Of a stretch of DNA of 35,111 bases, positions 16,184 to 22,698 are shown one piece after another (positions within the stretch are counted from its first letter, which is position 1; the number at the start of each line of letters is the position of its first letter). The translations under genes and the position numbers were made by a program. Origin of the DNA: Fibrobacter sp. (GTDB lineage: Bacteria > Fibrobacterota > Fibrobacteria > Fibrobacterales > Fibrobacteraceae). Below the pieces are notes generated by a model. That model was not told where the DNA came from and searched no databases. It saw nothing but the letters and a program-made list of their open reading frames with translations. The stretch lies in contig JAKSIG010000029.1 in the NCBI GenBank assembly GCA_024398955.1, positions 1-35,111 on the forward strand. Reading direction: 5' to 3'.

Positions 16184-16207
16184 AAAGCCTATTGCGAAAT
16201 AGGCTTT
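16184..16207 (-). terminator. Intrinsic terminator after the 17067-16252 gene
   Basis: Perfect 10-bp stem (AAAGCCTATT / AATAGGCTTT) with a 4-nt GCGA loop, followed on the minus strand by a T-rich run (TTTATTCTTTTTTT). It lies about 45 nt past the stop at 16252. Confidence 0.8.
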
Positions 16208-16251
16208 TTGTAAGAAAAAATGAGTGGGAACGCTGAAAAAATGTAAGTAAA

Positions 16252-17067
16252 CTAATCAGCTTTAATTATAATACGTTGTATAAGATTTGCTAATTTATTG
16301 TGTAAAGAAGATCCGTCAGCCTCTTCATAGTTCGAGATGGATAATTCGTTACGGACGACCGCCGTTGAGTTTTCGTTAGATTTTCTATCCTGAAGAATGA
16401 CGATGTTTTCTGTGCTGCCGGAAGCTAGTGTTTTAGGCATACTGACGTCTGCGCGAATCAAAAATTTGGGATAAAGTAATCTATACTTTTCGTGAATTTG
16501 ATCGGCGATACTGTATACGGGGTCAATTAAAATTAGATGACTGTTCTTGCCTGTGCTTTTAGTGAATTGCTGTGCTGCAAGAATTGCTCCTATGCCGCGT
16601 CCAATGATGAATGCCGGAACTTGGTTGTTGACTTGGGCGGCGCATGCTGCAATTTGTTGTGCGTCGCTTTCAAAGTTTTCATTGGAAGGGGTTCCCTTGT
16701 TGTTTCCGCTTCCTCGGTAGTTGAATGTGACCGCAGTCACGTTCTCGAAAGGGGCTGCCTCTGCAAGGAACTGTGCACCATCCTCGTCTGAATCCGGATA
16801 GTATAAAGCGGTGGGCGCATTTGCTGAGCCGTAGCTCCATCCTTCAAGAATGGTTCCGTCTTCCAGTGTACAGGAAATTCCGTGAGCTTTCCCTTTTATG
16901 GCTTCGTTGGCTTCTTTATGGGGGATTGCTCTGGGAAACGCAATTTGACGCTCAGTCAAGGCCAAATAGAAAACCATACAGGCGTAAATCAGGGCGAATG
17001 CGCCAGCAAGCCGCAAAATGCGAAGCCCCAAACCCTTCATCTTTGCAATAAACGTAGAAGATTCCAT
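16252..17067 (-). CDS. Membrane-anchored alpha/beta-hydrolase-fold protein lacking the nucleophile serine
   Basis: 271 residues. One N-terminal helix (about 16-36, ILRLAGAFALIYACMVFYLAL), then the layout of Bem46/ABHD13-type hydrolases: LEDGTILEGWSYG, VTFNYRGSGNNKGTPSNE (the RG.G.S.G..S oxyanion loop) and a nucleophile elbow reading IIGRGIGAILAA. The expected GRSLG has Gly at residue 158 (codon GGC, one base from AGC Ser). A late Asp (IVILQDRK) and His (SSLHNKL) could be the remaining acid and base. As read it is not a standard serine hydrolase. A TATCTTTG box lies 7 nt before the ATG and no Shine-Dalgarno is seen. Confidence 0.82.
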   Translation of the reverse strand: MESSTFIAKMKGLGLRILRLAGAFALIYACMVFYLALTERQIAFPRAIPHKEANEAIKGKAHGISCTLEDGTILEGWSYGSANAPTALYYPDSDEDGAQFLAEAAPFENVTAVTFNYRGSGNNKGTPSNENFESDAQQIAACAAQVNNQVPAFIIGRGIGAILAAQQFTKSTGKNSHLILIDPVYSIADQIHEKYRLLYPKFLIRADVSMPKTLASGSTENIVILQDRKSNENSTAVVRNELSISNYEEADGSSLHNKLANLIQRIIIKAD

Positions 17068-17072
17068 ACATC

Positions 17073-17080
17073 CAAAGATA
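17073..17080 (-). promoter_or_regulatory. -10 box TATCTTTG placed for a leaderless mRNA
   Basis: Minus-strand TATCTTTG with 7 nt between TATCTT and the ATG at 17067. It fits the Bacteroidota TAnnTTTG form exactly. Confidence 0.5.
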
Positions 17081-17111
17081 AAAAAAGAGCCTTCTAGATT
17101 GTAGGGGCAAT

Positions 17112-17330
17112 GCCAACCCCCGGGAAAGTTTTAGAGAGGGGGCGGTCCCCGACCATAAGCAAATATGGCGAAAGATACCCTCGGTCGGGTTGGGTTGCCA
17201 ACCCCCAGGAAAGTTTTGGAGAGGAGACGGTCCCCGACCATAAGCAAATATGGCGAAAGATACCCTCGGTCGGGTTGGGCAGCCAACCCCCGGGAGAGTT
17301 TTAGAGAGGGGGCGGGCCCCCTCTCTAACC
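17112..17330. repeat. 85-nt tandem repeat, about 2.5 copies
   Basis: Units begin at 17112, 17197 and 17282 (each GCCAACCCCC..GG.) with an exact period of 85; the third copy stops after about 49 nt. Each full unit includes GACCATAAGCAAATATGGCG and ends GGTCGGGTTGGG, and holds short complementary parts (GGTCCCCGACC against GGTCGGG). Apparent ORFs through it change frame between copies because 85 is not a multiple of 3. No gene is seen in 17068-17593. Confidence 0.85.
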
Positions 17331-17367
17331 AAAAAAAGGACTTCCGCTTGGAGTGAAGCGGAAGTCC
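17331..17367 (-). terminator. Strong minus-strand terminator without an obvious upstream gene
   Basis: Perfect 12-bp stem (GGACTTCCGCTT / AAGCGGAAGTCC, 17338-17349 and 17356-17367) with a 6-nt loop. On the minus strand it is followed by seven Ts (17337-17331). On the plus strand no T-run follows. No minus-strand gene lies upstream between here and 17593. Confidence 0.7.
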
Positions 17368-17386
17368 GAGGGATGGGATTGGGTGT
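17331..17386 (-). ncRNA. Candidate short RNA ending at the orphan terminator
   Basis: A minus-strand TATATTTG (17398-17391) lies about 25 nt upstream of the terminator stem. Transcription from it would give an RNA of about 55 nt, starting near 17386 and ending in the T-run. No good -35 element is seen. It is transcribed away from the TIGR02147 gene. Inference only; RNA data would be needed. Confidence 0.25.
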
Positions 17387-17561
17387 TCCCCAAATATACC
17401 CTAAAAATTTTGAGGGTGGTATACTTTTTTTGAAGACTGTTCACGAAAGTGTTCTCTAGGTGTTCTCTGGGGTATGTCCTGTGTTTTTAGGGCTTTGAAT
17501 AACCTTTTTGTAGTGTAAAAAAGCCTGTTCTGTTATGTTTTTTGCAAAAGTAGGTGTTCCC
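17383..17561 (+). promoter_or_regulatory. Four GTGTTCYC boxes upstream of the TIGR02147 regulator
   Basis: GTGTTCCC at 17383-17390 and 17554-17561, GTGTTCTC at 17449-17456 and 17460-17467. Two are 11 nt apart (about one helix turn) and the last lies where the -35 region of the regulator's promoter would be. Possible binding sites, perhaps for the regulator itself; this is inference. Confidence 0.35.
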
Positions 17562-17579
17562 AAAAAACATCAAAAAAAT

Positions 17580-17587
17580 TATATTTA
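17580..17587 (+). promoter_or_regulatory. -10 box TATATTTA placed for a leaderless mRNA
   Basis: TATATTTA with 8 nt between TATATT and the ATG at 17594; no Shine-Dalgarno sequence. A weak -35 (TTCCCA) sits 17 nt upstream inside the last GTGTTCCC box. Confidence 0.5.
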
Positions 17588-17593
17588 CCCTTG

Positions 17594-18448
17594 ATGAACG
17601 TATATGCATATTACAATTACAGGAAGTACCTGCAGGACTATTACGACTACCGGAAGTCGGTCCAACGGTATTTTTCCTATAGATCCTTTGCGAAGAAGGC
17701 GGGTTATTCTTCCTCGGGCTTCTATCTAGACTTGATCCGCGGTCGTAAGTCGCTTACGCCTCAGATGCTGCCCAAGTTTATTGCGGCTCTCGGCTTGAAC
17801 GAGAAGGAAGGCCGCTATTTTACCTTGATGGTTGATTTTACCCATGCGACAACGCCCGCTTCCAAGCAGGCGATCTTCGAGCAGATGTCCGCCCTTCTGC
17901 CCAGCGCCATCAAGTCCTTGACCAAGAATCAGCAGGAATATTACAGCAAGTGGTATTACGTTGCCGTTCGCGAAGCTCTTTCTGTACTGAACATTGGCGA
18001 AAAGAACATCCAGGAGCTTGCTCTGTTCCTGAATCCGAAGATTACCCTCCCGCAGGCCAAGCAGGCCATTCAGCTTTTGCTGAACTTGCAGTTGATCGAA
18101 CTTGATATTACCGGTTGTTTCCGTTCTGTGAACAAGGCTATCTTCAGCGGGTCTGAAATTGCCCCGCTGTTTGTCCATCAGTTCCAGAAACAGATGATTG
18201 ACCTGGGTAAAGACGCTCTCGACCATTACAGTACCGAACGCAGAAATGTATCTTGCATGACAATGAGCGTGTCGGCTGAAGGCTTGGAGCGTATTATCAG
18301 CAAGATTGACCTGTTCCGTAAGGAAGTTGTGGATATTGTTCGTTCCGACGAAGGCGAAACTATGATTGCCCAGATGAATATCCAGTTCTTCCCTCTGAGC
18401 AAAGAAAAGATGGCCTTGCCGCCTGAAACCGACGAGGAGGAAAAGTAA
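17594..18448 (+). CDS. TIGR02147/DUF4423-type putative transcriptional regulator
   Basis: 284 residues from the ATG at 17594. TIGR02147 proteins are a paralogous family first described in Fibrobacter succinogenes. The start MNVYAYYNYRKYLQDYYDYRK fits the family's opening (Y..YR.FL.D.Y). Residues about 29-75 (SFAKKAGYSSSGFYLDLIRGRKSLTP...FIAALGLNEKEGRYF) read as an XRE-like helix-turn-helix. The rest is the DUF4423-like helical domain with ALSVLNI and the LNPKITLPQAKQAIQLLLNL winged-helix-like part. Its stop TAA shares a base with the ATG of the lipoprotein that follows, and GAGGAGG for that gene lies inside its own last codons, so the two are coupled. It probably controls envelope genes. Confidence 0.88.
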   Translation: MNVYAYYNYRKYLQDYYDYRKSVQRYFSYRSFAKKAGYSSSGFYLDLIRGRKSLTPQMLPKFIAALGLNEKEGRYFTLMVDFTHATTPASKQAIFEQMSALLPSAIKSLTKNQQEYYSKWYYVAVREALSVLNIGEKNIQELALFLNPKITLPQAKQAIQLLLNLQLIELDITGCFRSVNKAIFSGSEIAPLFVHQFQKQMIDLGKDALDHYSTERRNVSCMTMSVSAEGLERIISKIDLFRKEVVDIVRSDEGETMIAQMNIQFFPLSKEKMALPPETDEEEK

Positions 18449-19881
18449 TGCAGAAAAAGCAGAAATTCTCTTTGTTGACCTCGATCCTCGCTGTGGGGTT
18501 CGTCCTTCTCTGTGGCTGTTCCGAAGACACAAACACTGCGGGCACAGTAACGGATACCGGCAATACCATTGCCGATTCTGACACTGCTGTAGCTGCCGTA
18601 ACTGGTGTTGTTCGCCGCGAAGATGGTTCCATTGCTGCCGAAGCTACAGTTCGCATGGCCCGTCGTGCTACAATTAAAGATGGCGCTTTGCAGATTCCTG
18701 AACATGTAGAAACCCAGACGGACTCTGCTGGTGTGTTTGCGTTCGATTCCGCCTTGGCGGATACCTTCCAGCTTGCTGTTATTGATACCTCCGTTGCGGA
18801 AATCTTCTACCTGCCTAGAACAACACCCGAATCTATTGATTCTATCCGTCTAGAAAAGGCCGCTATATTCAGCAGCGTTCTTTACTACGAAAATGCAGAC
18901 TCCAACCTTCAAGTCGGCTCGCACTTTGTTGTGACTCTTGCAGGAACGCCCTTCTATCAGAGCGTGTTTGCAGGAGATTCCTTTGGAATCATGATTCCCG
19001 CGGGTACCGGTTGGATGGAATTCTTCCCGGGGGATCCGCAGATTATTGCAAGGTTGCAGGATAATGGTGTTGCCGATAGCTTGATTTATCGCAGCTGGGA
19101 ACTGAAGGATTCCGTTTCTGCTGGCGACACTGTTAGCCAAGGTCCGTTCATCTGGAGCACATCTGTAGAAGTGGATTCCCTAATCAAGGAAGAAGAGGAA
19201 GAGGCAAAGATTGTTACTCGTATCAGCGGTTCTGTCGTTTGCAAGAGTGGCAAGGCTTGCGAAGGTGTCGAGGTAATGCTCATTACCGATCTTTTCGGCT
19301 TTGAATTTACCGAAGGCGATTCCCTTGAATTTGTTGTAAACACTGTAACGGATTCGCTTGGACGTTGGTGGTTGCCGCTTCCTGCTTCTGTTCCTGATGA
19401 TTCCTTCAGAGTTGAATACCGCCTGATGAATGATGGGTTCCCTGTGCAGACTGGTGTATCTCGTTATGTGAATGCAAAAGAAATTAAGAACCTGAAGGAT
19501 ACCTTGGACTTGGGCGTTGATTCCCTGGCAAAACCCGCTTCCATAAGAAATGGGGTGAATTTGGTAATTAATCGCCAGGATACGACTCAGTCCAGCAACT
19601 GCATGGTAAATAGCGTTGTAGTGGGGATTAAGGGAACGTCTCATTTTGTACGAGACGTGACCTGCTATGATTTCCCGCTGTCTGATTTACCGAAGGGGCA
19701 TCAGGAAGTAATTCTTTACTCTGGTGATACAAAGGTGATGTCTAAGCTCCGCGAATCCGAAATTCCTATGGATTACTATGTAACTGGCATTCCGGTAACA
19801 TTGCCCGAAGGAAACGTGCAGGAAGTTCAGTGGTTGACCTATACTCCGCCGGACCAAAGCATTTTTTCTGAAAAAAAGTAA
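18448..19881 (+). CDS. Lipoprotein with carboxypeptidase-regulatory-like domains
   Basis: 477 residues. Signal sequence with lipobox LCGC (acylated Cys24) followed by SED. A Thr/Asp-rich linker leads to a first Ig-like segment (VTGVVRREDGSIAAEATVRMARR...TQTDSAGVFAFDSA), which has the CarboxypepD_reg layout of a strand, variable loop, and TD..G.F.F. A second such unit is at about 255-325 (ISGSVVCKSGKACEGVEVMLIT...TVTDSLGRWWLPLPA). The C-terminal part is beta-rich. Likely surface or periplasmic; ligand unknown. Translationally coupled to the TIGR02147 regulator by a TAATG overlap. A base-paired element (19892-19924) follows the stop. Confidence 0.85.
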   Translation: MQKKQKFSLLTSILAVGFVLLCGCSEDTNTAGTVTDTGNTIADSDTAVAAVTGVVRREDGSIAAEATVRMARRATIKDGALQIPEHVETQTDSAGVFAFDSALADTFQLAVIDTSVAEIFYLPRTTPESIDSIRLEKAAIFSSVLYYENADSNLQVGSHFVVTLAGTPFYQSVFAGDSFGIMIPAGTGWMEFFPGDPQIIARLQDNGVADSLIYRSWELKDSVSAGDTVSQGPFIWSTSVEVDSLIKEEEEEAKIVTRISGSVVCKSGKACEGVEVMLITDLFGFEFTEGDSLEFVVNTVTDSLGRWWLPLPASVPDDSFRVEYRLMNDGFPVQTGVSRYVNAKEIKNLKDTLDLGVDSLAKPASIRNGVNLVINRQDTTQSSNCMVNSVVVGIKGTSHFVRDVTCYDFPLSDLPKGHQEVILYSGDTKVMSKLRESEIPMDYYVTGIPVTLPEGNVQEVQWLTYTPPDQSIFSEKK

Positions 19882-19891
19882 GAAATACCCT

Positions 19892-19924
19892 TGCCGAAGT
19901 TAATTTTAATTATTAACTTTGGCA
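19892..19924 (+). other. Hairpin between the lipoprotein gene and tRNA-Gln
   Basis: TGCCGAAGTTAAT / ATTAACTTTGGCA form a 13-bp stem (one G-U) with a 7-nt loop. No T-run follows. The same stretch can be read as a tRNA promoter, TTGCCG (19891-19896), 17 nt, TAACTT (19914-19919), with transcription starting just before the tRNA. Confidence 0.5.
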
Positions 19925-19934
19925 TCACTAACGA

Positions 19935-20005
19935 TGAGTTATGGTGTAACGGTAGCACAACAGATTCTGACTCTGTTTGTCTAGGTTCGAATCCTGGTAA
20001 CTCAA
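19935..20005 (+). tRNA. tRNA-Gln (anticodon CTG)
   Basis: Cloverleaf: acceptor TGAGTTA / TAACTCA (7 bp), D-arm with GTGTAACGGTAGCAC, anticodon stem ACAGA / TCTGT with loop TTCTGAC giving anticodon CTG, T-arm CTAGG-TTCGAAT-CCTGG, discriminator A. The 3' CCA is not encoded. 71 nt. Reads CAG codons. Confidence 0.93.
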
Positions 20006-20010
20006 CGAAT

Positions 20011-20040
20011 AAAAGAGACTCCTGCAAGGGAGTCTTTTTT
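20011..20040 (+). terminator. Terminator after tRNA-Gln, probably bidirectional
   Basis: AGACTCC / GGAGTCT stem (20016-20022 and 20029-20035) extended by A-T pairs, 6-nt loop, followed by TTTTT. The minus-strand side also has a T-rich run (TCTTTTATT) and may serve the convergent 20091-20615 gene. Confidence 0.85.
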
Positions 20041-20090
20041 GCTTTTATTAAATCTTGTTGCAAAAGTCGTCGGAAACAGGTTTATTCTTT

Positions 20091-20615
20091 CTAAAATCCA
20101 ACAAGAAATCCTGCTCCCCACAAGATGTTGGCGGAGTCGTAGTCTCGGAACTTGTAAGCGGGGACGCTAATTTGAGTGTAAAACCCGTAGAGATGAGCCC
20201 AAAGTTCTATGGAAATGTCCGCATCTTCTTTGTAATTATAGGGGAGGGCGTACATTGCGTTATTGGCGTCGTTTAGGGCTTGATGCATTTTGTTAGGGGC
20301 TTCGGCGTATTCATATCCTCCACCGACTCCAGCCTCAAAATAATAGGGGAGCCCTCTAAAGAACTGCCAGAGAAGGCTTCCTCGGAATCCGCACCAAAAG
20401 TCGTTGGGGCCGTTGTGAATGCCCAATCCCTGAATACGAATTTCTGCATCCTTGTAGCCGAACCCTGCAAGGAAAACGACGGGCGTTTGGTTTCGGGCGC
20501 CAAAGCCTGCATCAAAGTGAAAATTGTGACTGTTCGAAACATCCTGGGCGTAGGCTGAATTTACGCCGGCAAGGGTGATCCCTAAAGCAAGAATGATGTT
20601 TCGGATGCGTTTCAT
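20091..20615 (-). CDS. Small secreted, probably outer-membrane barrel protein of unknown function
   Basis: About 174 residues from the ATG at 20615 (MKRIRNIILALGITLAGVNSAYAQ, a good signal peptide with AYA cleavage). The longer reading from 20651 would precede the signal peptide with an unrelated stretch. The body has alternating strands with Gly and aromatic residues (FHFDAGFGARNQTPVVFLAGFGY, YYFEAGVGGGYEY) and ends WGAGFLVGF with a terminal Phe, as in outer-membrane barrels. Convergent with the tRNA. A TATTAT box lies 7 nt before the ATG and no Shine-Dalgarno is seen. Confidence 0.78.
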   Translation of the reverse strand: MKRIRNIILALGITLAGVNSAYAQDVSNSHNFHFDAGFGARNQTPVVFLAGFGYKDAEIRIQGLGIHNGPNDFWCGFRGSLLWQFFRGLPYYFEAGVGGGYEYAEAPNKMHQALNDANNAMYALPYNYKEDADISIELWAHLYGFYTQISVPAYKFRDYDSANILWGAGFLVGF

Positions 20616-20681
20616 ATATCCAATAATAGTAAACATCGTGATTATTCGCACAAAACGCCTTTCCTATAGAGTGCGATGGGT

Positions 20682-20711
20682 TTTACAAAAAAAATAAAAG
20701 TTCTATCTTTT
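20682..20711 (+). promoter_or_regulatory. Promoter of the DUF3078-like outer-membrane protein
   Basis: TTTACA (20682-20687), 16 nt, TATCTTTT (20704-20711). The leader of about 45 nt holds a small hairpin (GGCCAGGG at 20725-20732 against CCC and TGGCC at 20736-20744) before AAGGA and the ATG. Confidence 0.6.
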
Positions 20712-20763
20712 GACCTGAAATTTCGGCCAGGGTCGCCCGTGGCCATAAAAAAAAGGATACAAT

Positions 20764-21636
20764 ATGAAGTTGAAGAATCTCTTTATGGCTTGCGCAGCTG
20801 CTTGCGCTTTTGCCGCTCCTGCAATGGCTGAAGGTGGCATGTTCGAAGGCGCTCTGCCCGAAAACTGGACTGCTGATGTGGTCGCTGGCGTTAAGTATAA
20901 CTACTATAACTTCCACAACTGGCAGCAGGATGGAACCTCCAACTACACCTGGCTGGTGACTTTTGATGCAGACGTCCAGGGCAAGTGGAAGGTTGCAAAC
21001 TGGCGCAACCTGGTAGATATTGACCTGGGTCAGACTTGGACCGATGGCCTTGGTCGTCGCAAGTCTAGCGACCGCCTGTTCTGGGAATCCATGCTTGACT
21101 TCAATATGACTGAAGTGCTCAAGCCTTATATTGGCAACCGTTTCGAAACCCAGATGATGTCTGGCTACGTTTATAGCGAAGACGAAGATGGCAACGAAGT
21201 TAAGACTGCCGTTTCTAGTTTCATGGATCCGGCATACGAAACCCAGGTTGCTGGTCTTGCTTACGTTCCTAACGATATGTTCAGTCAGCGTCTTGGTTTT
21301 GCAAACCGCATGACCATTTCCAATGGCTATGGTTATGCAGATGATGCCGATACCGAAAAGTTCGAAAAGCTTAAGGATGAACCGGGTCTTGAATCCGTTA
21401 CAGAATTCAAGTACAACTTCTCTGACATCGTTGGCTTCAAGAGCCGTCTGTGGGCTTTCTGCAACTTCGAAGGTGTTGAAGCTATTGATGGTCGTTGGGA
21501 AAACCTCCTGACTGTTCTGATTGCACCGCTGGTTGAACTGCAGGTTGGCTTCGATATGGCTTATGACCTGGATCAGGATGAAGATGCACAGGTTAAGAAC
21601 ATGGTGCTCTTCGGTCTGACTTGGCGTTGGTTCTAA
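20764..21636 (+). CDS. DUF3078-like outer-membrane protein
   Basis: 290 residues. Signal peptide MKLKNLFMACAAACAFAAPAMA. The body resembles DUF3078/porin-like barrels: NWTADVVAGVKYNYYNFHNWQQDG, KVANWRNLVDIDLGQTWTD..GRRKSSDRLFWESML (the K.sdD segment), and FETQMMSGY. It ends FGLTWRWF with terminal Phe. Codon use is strongly biased (AAC, TTC, CTG, GGT), which suggests high expression, and it has one of the best promoters in the window and a good AAGGA ribosome site. Likely an abundant outer-membrane barrel; cargo unknown. Confidence 0.85.
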   Translation: MKLKNLFMACAAACAFAAPAMAEGGMFEGALPENWTADVVAGVKYNYYNFHNWQQDGTSNYTWLVTFDADVQGKWKVANWRNLVDIDLGQTWTDGLGRRKSSDRLFWESMLDFNMTEVLKPYIGNRFETQMMSGYVYSEDEDGNEVKTAVSSFMDPAYETQVAGLAYVPNDMFSQRLGFANRMTISNGYGYADDADTEKFEKLKDEPGLESVTEFKYNFSDIVGFKSRLWAFCNFEGVEAIDGRWENLLTVLIAPLVELQVGFDMAYDLDQDEDAQVKNMVLFGLTWRWF

Positions 21637-21646
21637 TGAAGACCGC

Positions 21647-21874
21647 GACGGCTAAGGTATAGGCAAGAACGTCTTATAAGCCGTCGCTCTCGCAAAAGCG
21701 GAAGGCTTTTGCTCACAAAAGACCGCTCGTCCCTAAAAGCAAGATTAGAACCTGCGACAGGGACTCGCTCTCATAAAAAAGACTGGTTTTGTAACCAGTC
21801 TTTTTTATTCACGGAATCGCAATATCAGCTAGATAGAAGAATTGGTGTCTTGTAAGCCGTCGCTCTCGCAAAAG
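21647..21874. repeat. Palindrome-rich intergenic repeats around the terminator
   Basis: A 28-nt sequence GTCTT(A/G)TAAGCCGTCGCTC... occurs at 21671-21698 and again at 21847-21874 with one mismatch. The first copy closes a hairpin (GACGGCT 21647-21653 with AGCCGTC 21679-21685) and is followed by GCAAAAGC / GCTTTTGC (21692-21699, 21705-21712) and GTCCC / GGGAC (21729-21733, 21760-21764). No gene seen in 21637-21886. Confidence 0.7.
21775..21806 (+). terminator. Bidirectional terminator after the DUF3078-like gene
   Basis: Perfect 14-bp stem AAAAAAGACTGGTT / AACCAGTCTTTTTT with a 4-nt loop and T-runs on both strands. It lies between the convergent genes ending at 21636 and 21887. Confidence 0.9.
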
Positions 21875-21886
21875 TTCTTTTAGGAC

Positions 21887-22522
21887 TTAGGGTTCGTAGG
21901 TGAGCAGGTCTTGTTCCCAGGCTTCCTTTACTTTGCGGAGTTTTTCTAGGGATTCGTCGTCGGCTCCACTACTGTCGCGAATATCCATCAGCTGACGGTA
22001 GCTATTTAATAACCTTGAGGCTTTGGGATAGTGGGGAATTAGGCTCTCTAGATTTTCTTGAATGGCTTTGTCTGAGTAAAGTTTGTGAATGCCTTCTAAG
22101 GTGCGGGTAATGAAGGTTTCGTGTTCTCCGTCCTGATTAGCGTTGTTTGCCTCGGCAAATTCTAGCGGGATGATTTTGTCAATCCATTCCGATTGCAGGT
22201 TGAACAGCTGGTTGTCTTCTTCTAGTGCATTTTTCCTGTTGCGCAGTTCGCGCTGCATTTTCATGAATGGGCGGTAAGATTCCGTGTCAATTTCTTTCAG
22301 TTGAATGAAACTATCTGCATTTTTTTCTAGGAACGACTTAAGATTCAGCAGGTTAATTTCGGAAGGGTTGTTGAGTAGGCATTCTTTTAATACGGCAAGT
22401 TGCTCTTTGGGAGGGAGTTGCTTAAAACTGTTGTTTCGGGTGCCTGCATGTTTGATTCGTAACCATAAAACTCGCAGTAGCAATAGGGCCATTATAATAG
22501 GAAGGATGGTTGATGCTGTCAT
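21887..22522 (-). CDS. Membrane-anchored helical protein of unknown function
   Basis: 211 residues. An N-terminal helix (about 5-22, TILPIIMALLLLRVLWLRI) is followed by an almost wholly helical, charged domain (KEQLAVLKECLLNNPSEINLLNLKSFLEKNADSF and later EESLEKLRKVKEAWEQ-like sequence), likely coiled coil, facing the cytoplasm because Arg/Lys follow the helix. No family recognised. Start: ATG at 22522 with AGGGG 5 nt upstream. Confidence 0.78.
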   Translation of the reverse strand: MTASTILPIIMALLLLRVLWLRIKHAGTRNNSFKQLPPKEQLAVLKECLLNNPSEINLLNLKSFLEKNADSFIQLKEIDTESYRPFMKMQRELRNRKNALEEDNQLFNLQSEWIDKIIPLEFAEANNANQDGEHETFITRTLEGIHKLYSDKAIQENLESLIPHYPKASRLLNSYRQLMDIRDSSGADDESLEKLRKVKEAWEQDLLTYEP

Positions 22523-22646
22523 AGTCGCCCCTATTTAGAAAAAAAGAGTGCGTTTGCACCCCTGTTTTAGTCACATTTTTTTGACAAAAGGGCTTTTTTA
22601 CATAGTTTTTTCAAAAATGCGTTTTCTACCAGAGTTCAAAAAGGTG

Positions 22647-22654
22647 TATATTTA
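22647..22654 (+). promoter_or_regulatory. -10 box TATATTTA of the fibro-slime gene
   Basis: TATATTTA about 45 nt before the ATG at 22699; the predicted leader is about 40 nt. No strong -35 is seen (weak TTCTAC 17 nt upstream). Confidence 0.5.
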
Positions 22655-22670
22655 GCGTTGAATATGTATA

Positions 22671-22684
22671 ACCTGTTTACAGGT
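22671..22684 (+). promoter_or_regulatory. Perfect palindrome overlapping the ribosome-binding site
   Basis: ACCTGT-TT-ACAGGT (22671-22684). Its right arm includes the AGG that begins the AGGTGGAG ribosome site of the fibro-slime gene. It could be an operator in DNA or a weak hairpin masking the ribosome site in RNA. Confidence 0.45.
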
Positions 22685-22698
22685 GGAGATTGGATTAT

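Noticed and set aside
17112..17330. CRISPR array or insertion sequence end
   Set aside because: Units are contiguous with no spacers, there is no transposase, and no terminal inverted repeats or target duplications are seen.
16952..17332. Minus-strand ORF with Pro/Gly repeats through the 85-nt repeat
   Set aside because: The repeat period is not a multiple of three, so the protein repeat changes frame; it also overlaps the hydrolase gene.
17726..18532. Minus-strand ORF of 268 codons
   Set aside because: Opposite the TIGR02147 gene and the start of the lipoprotein gene, with no start signal.
19935..20040. tRNA-linked integration site
   Set aside because: No integrase and no repeat of the tRNA 3' end elsewhere in the window.
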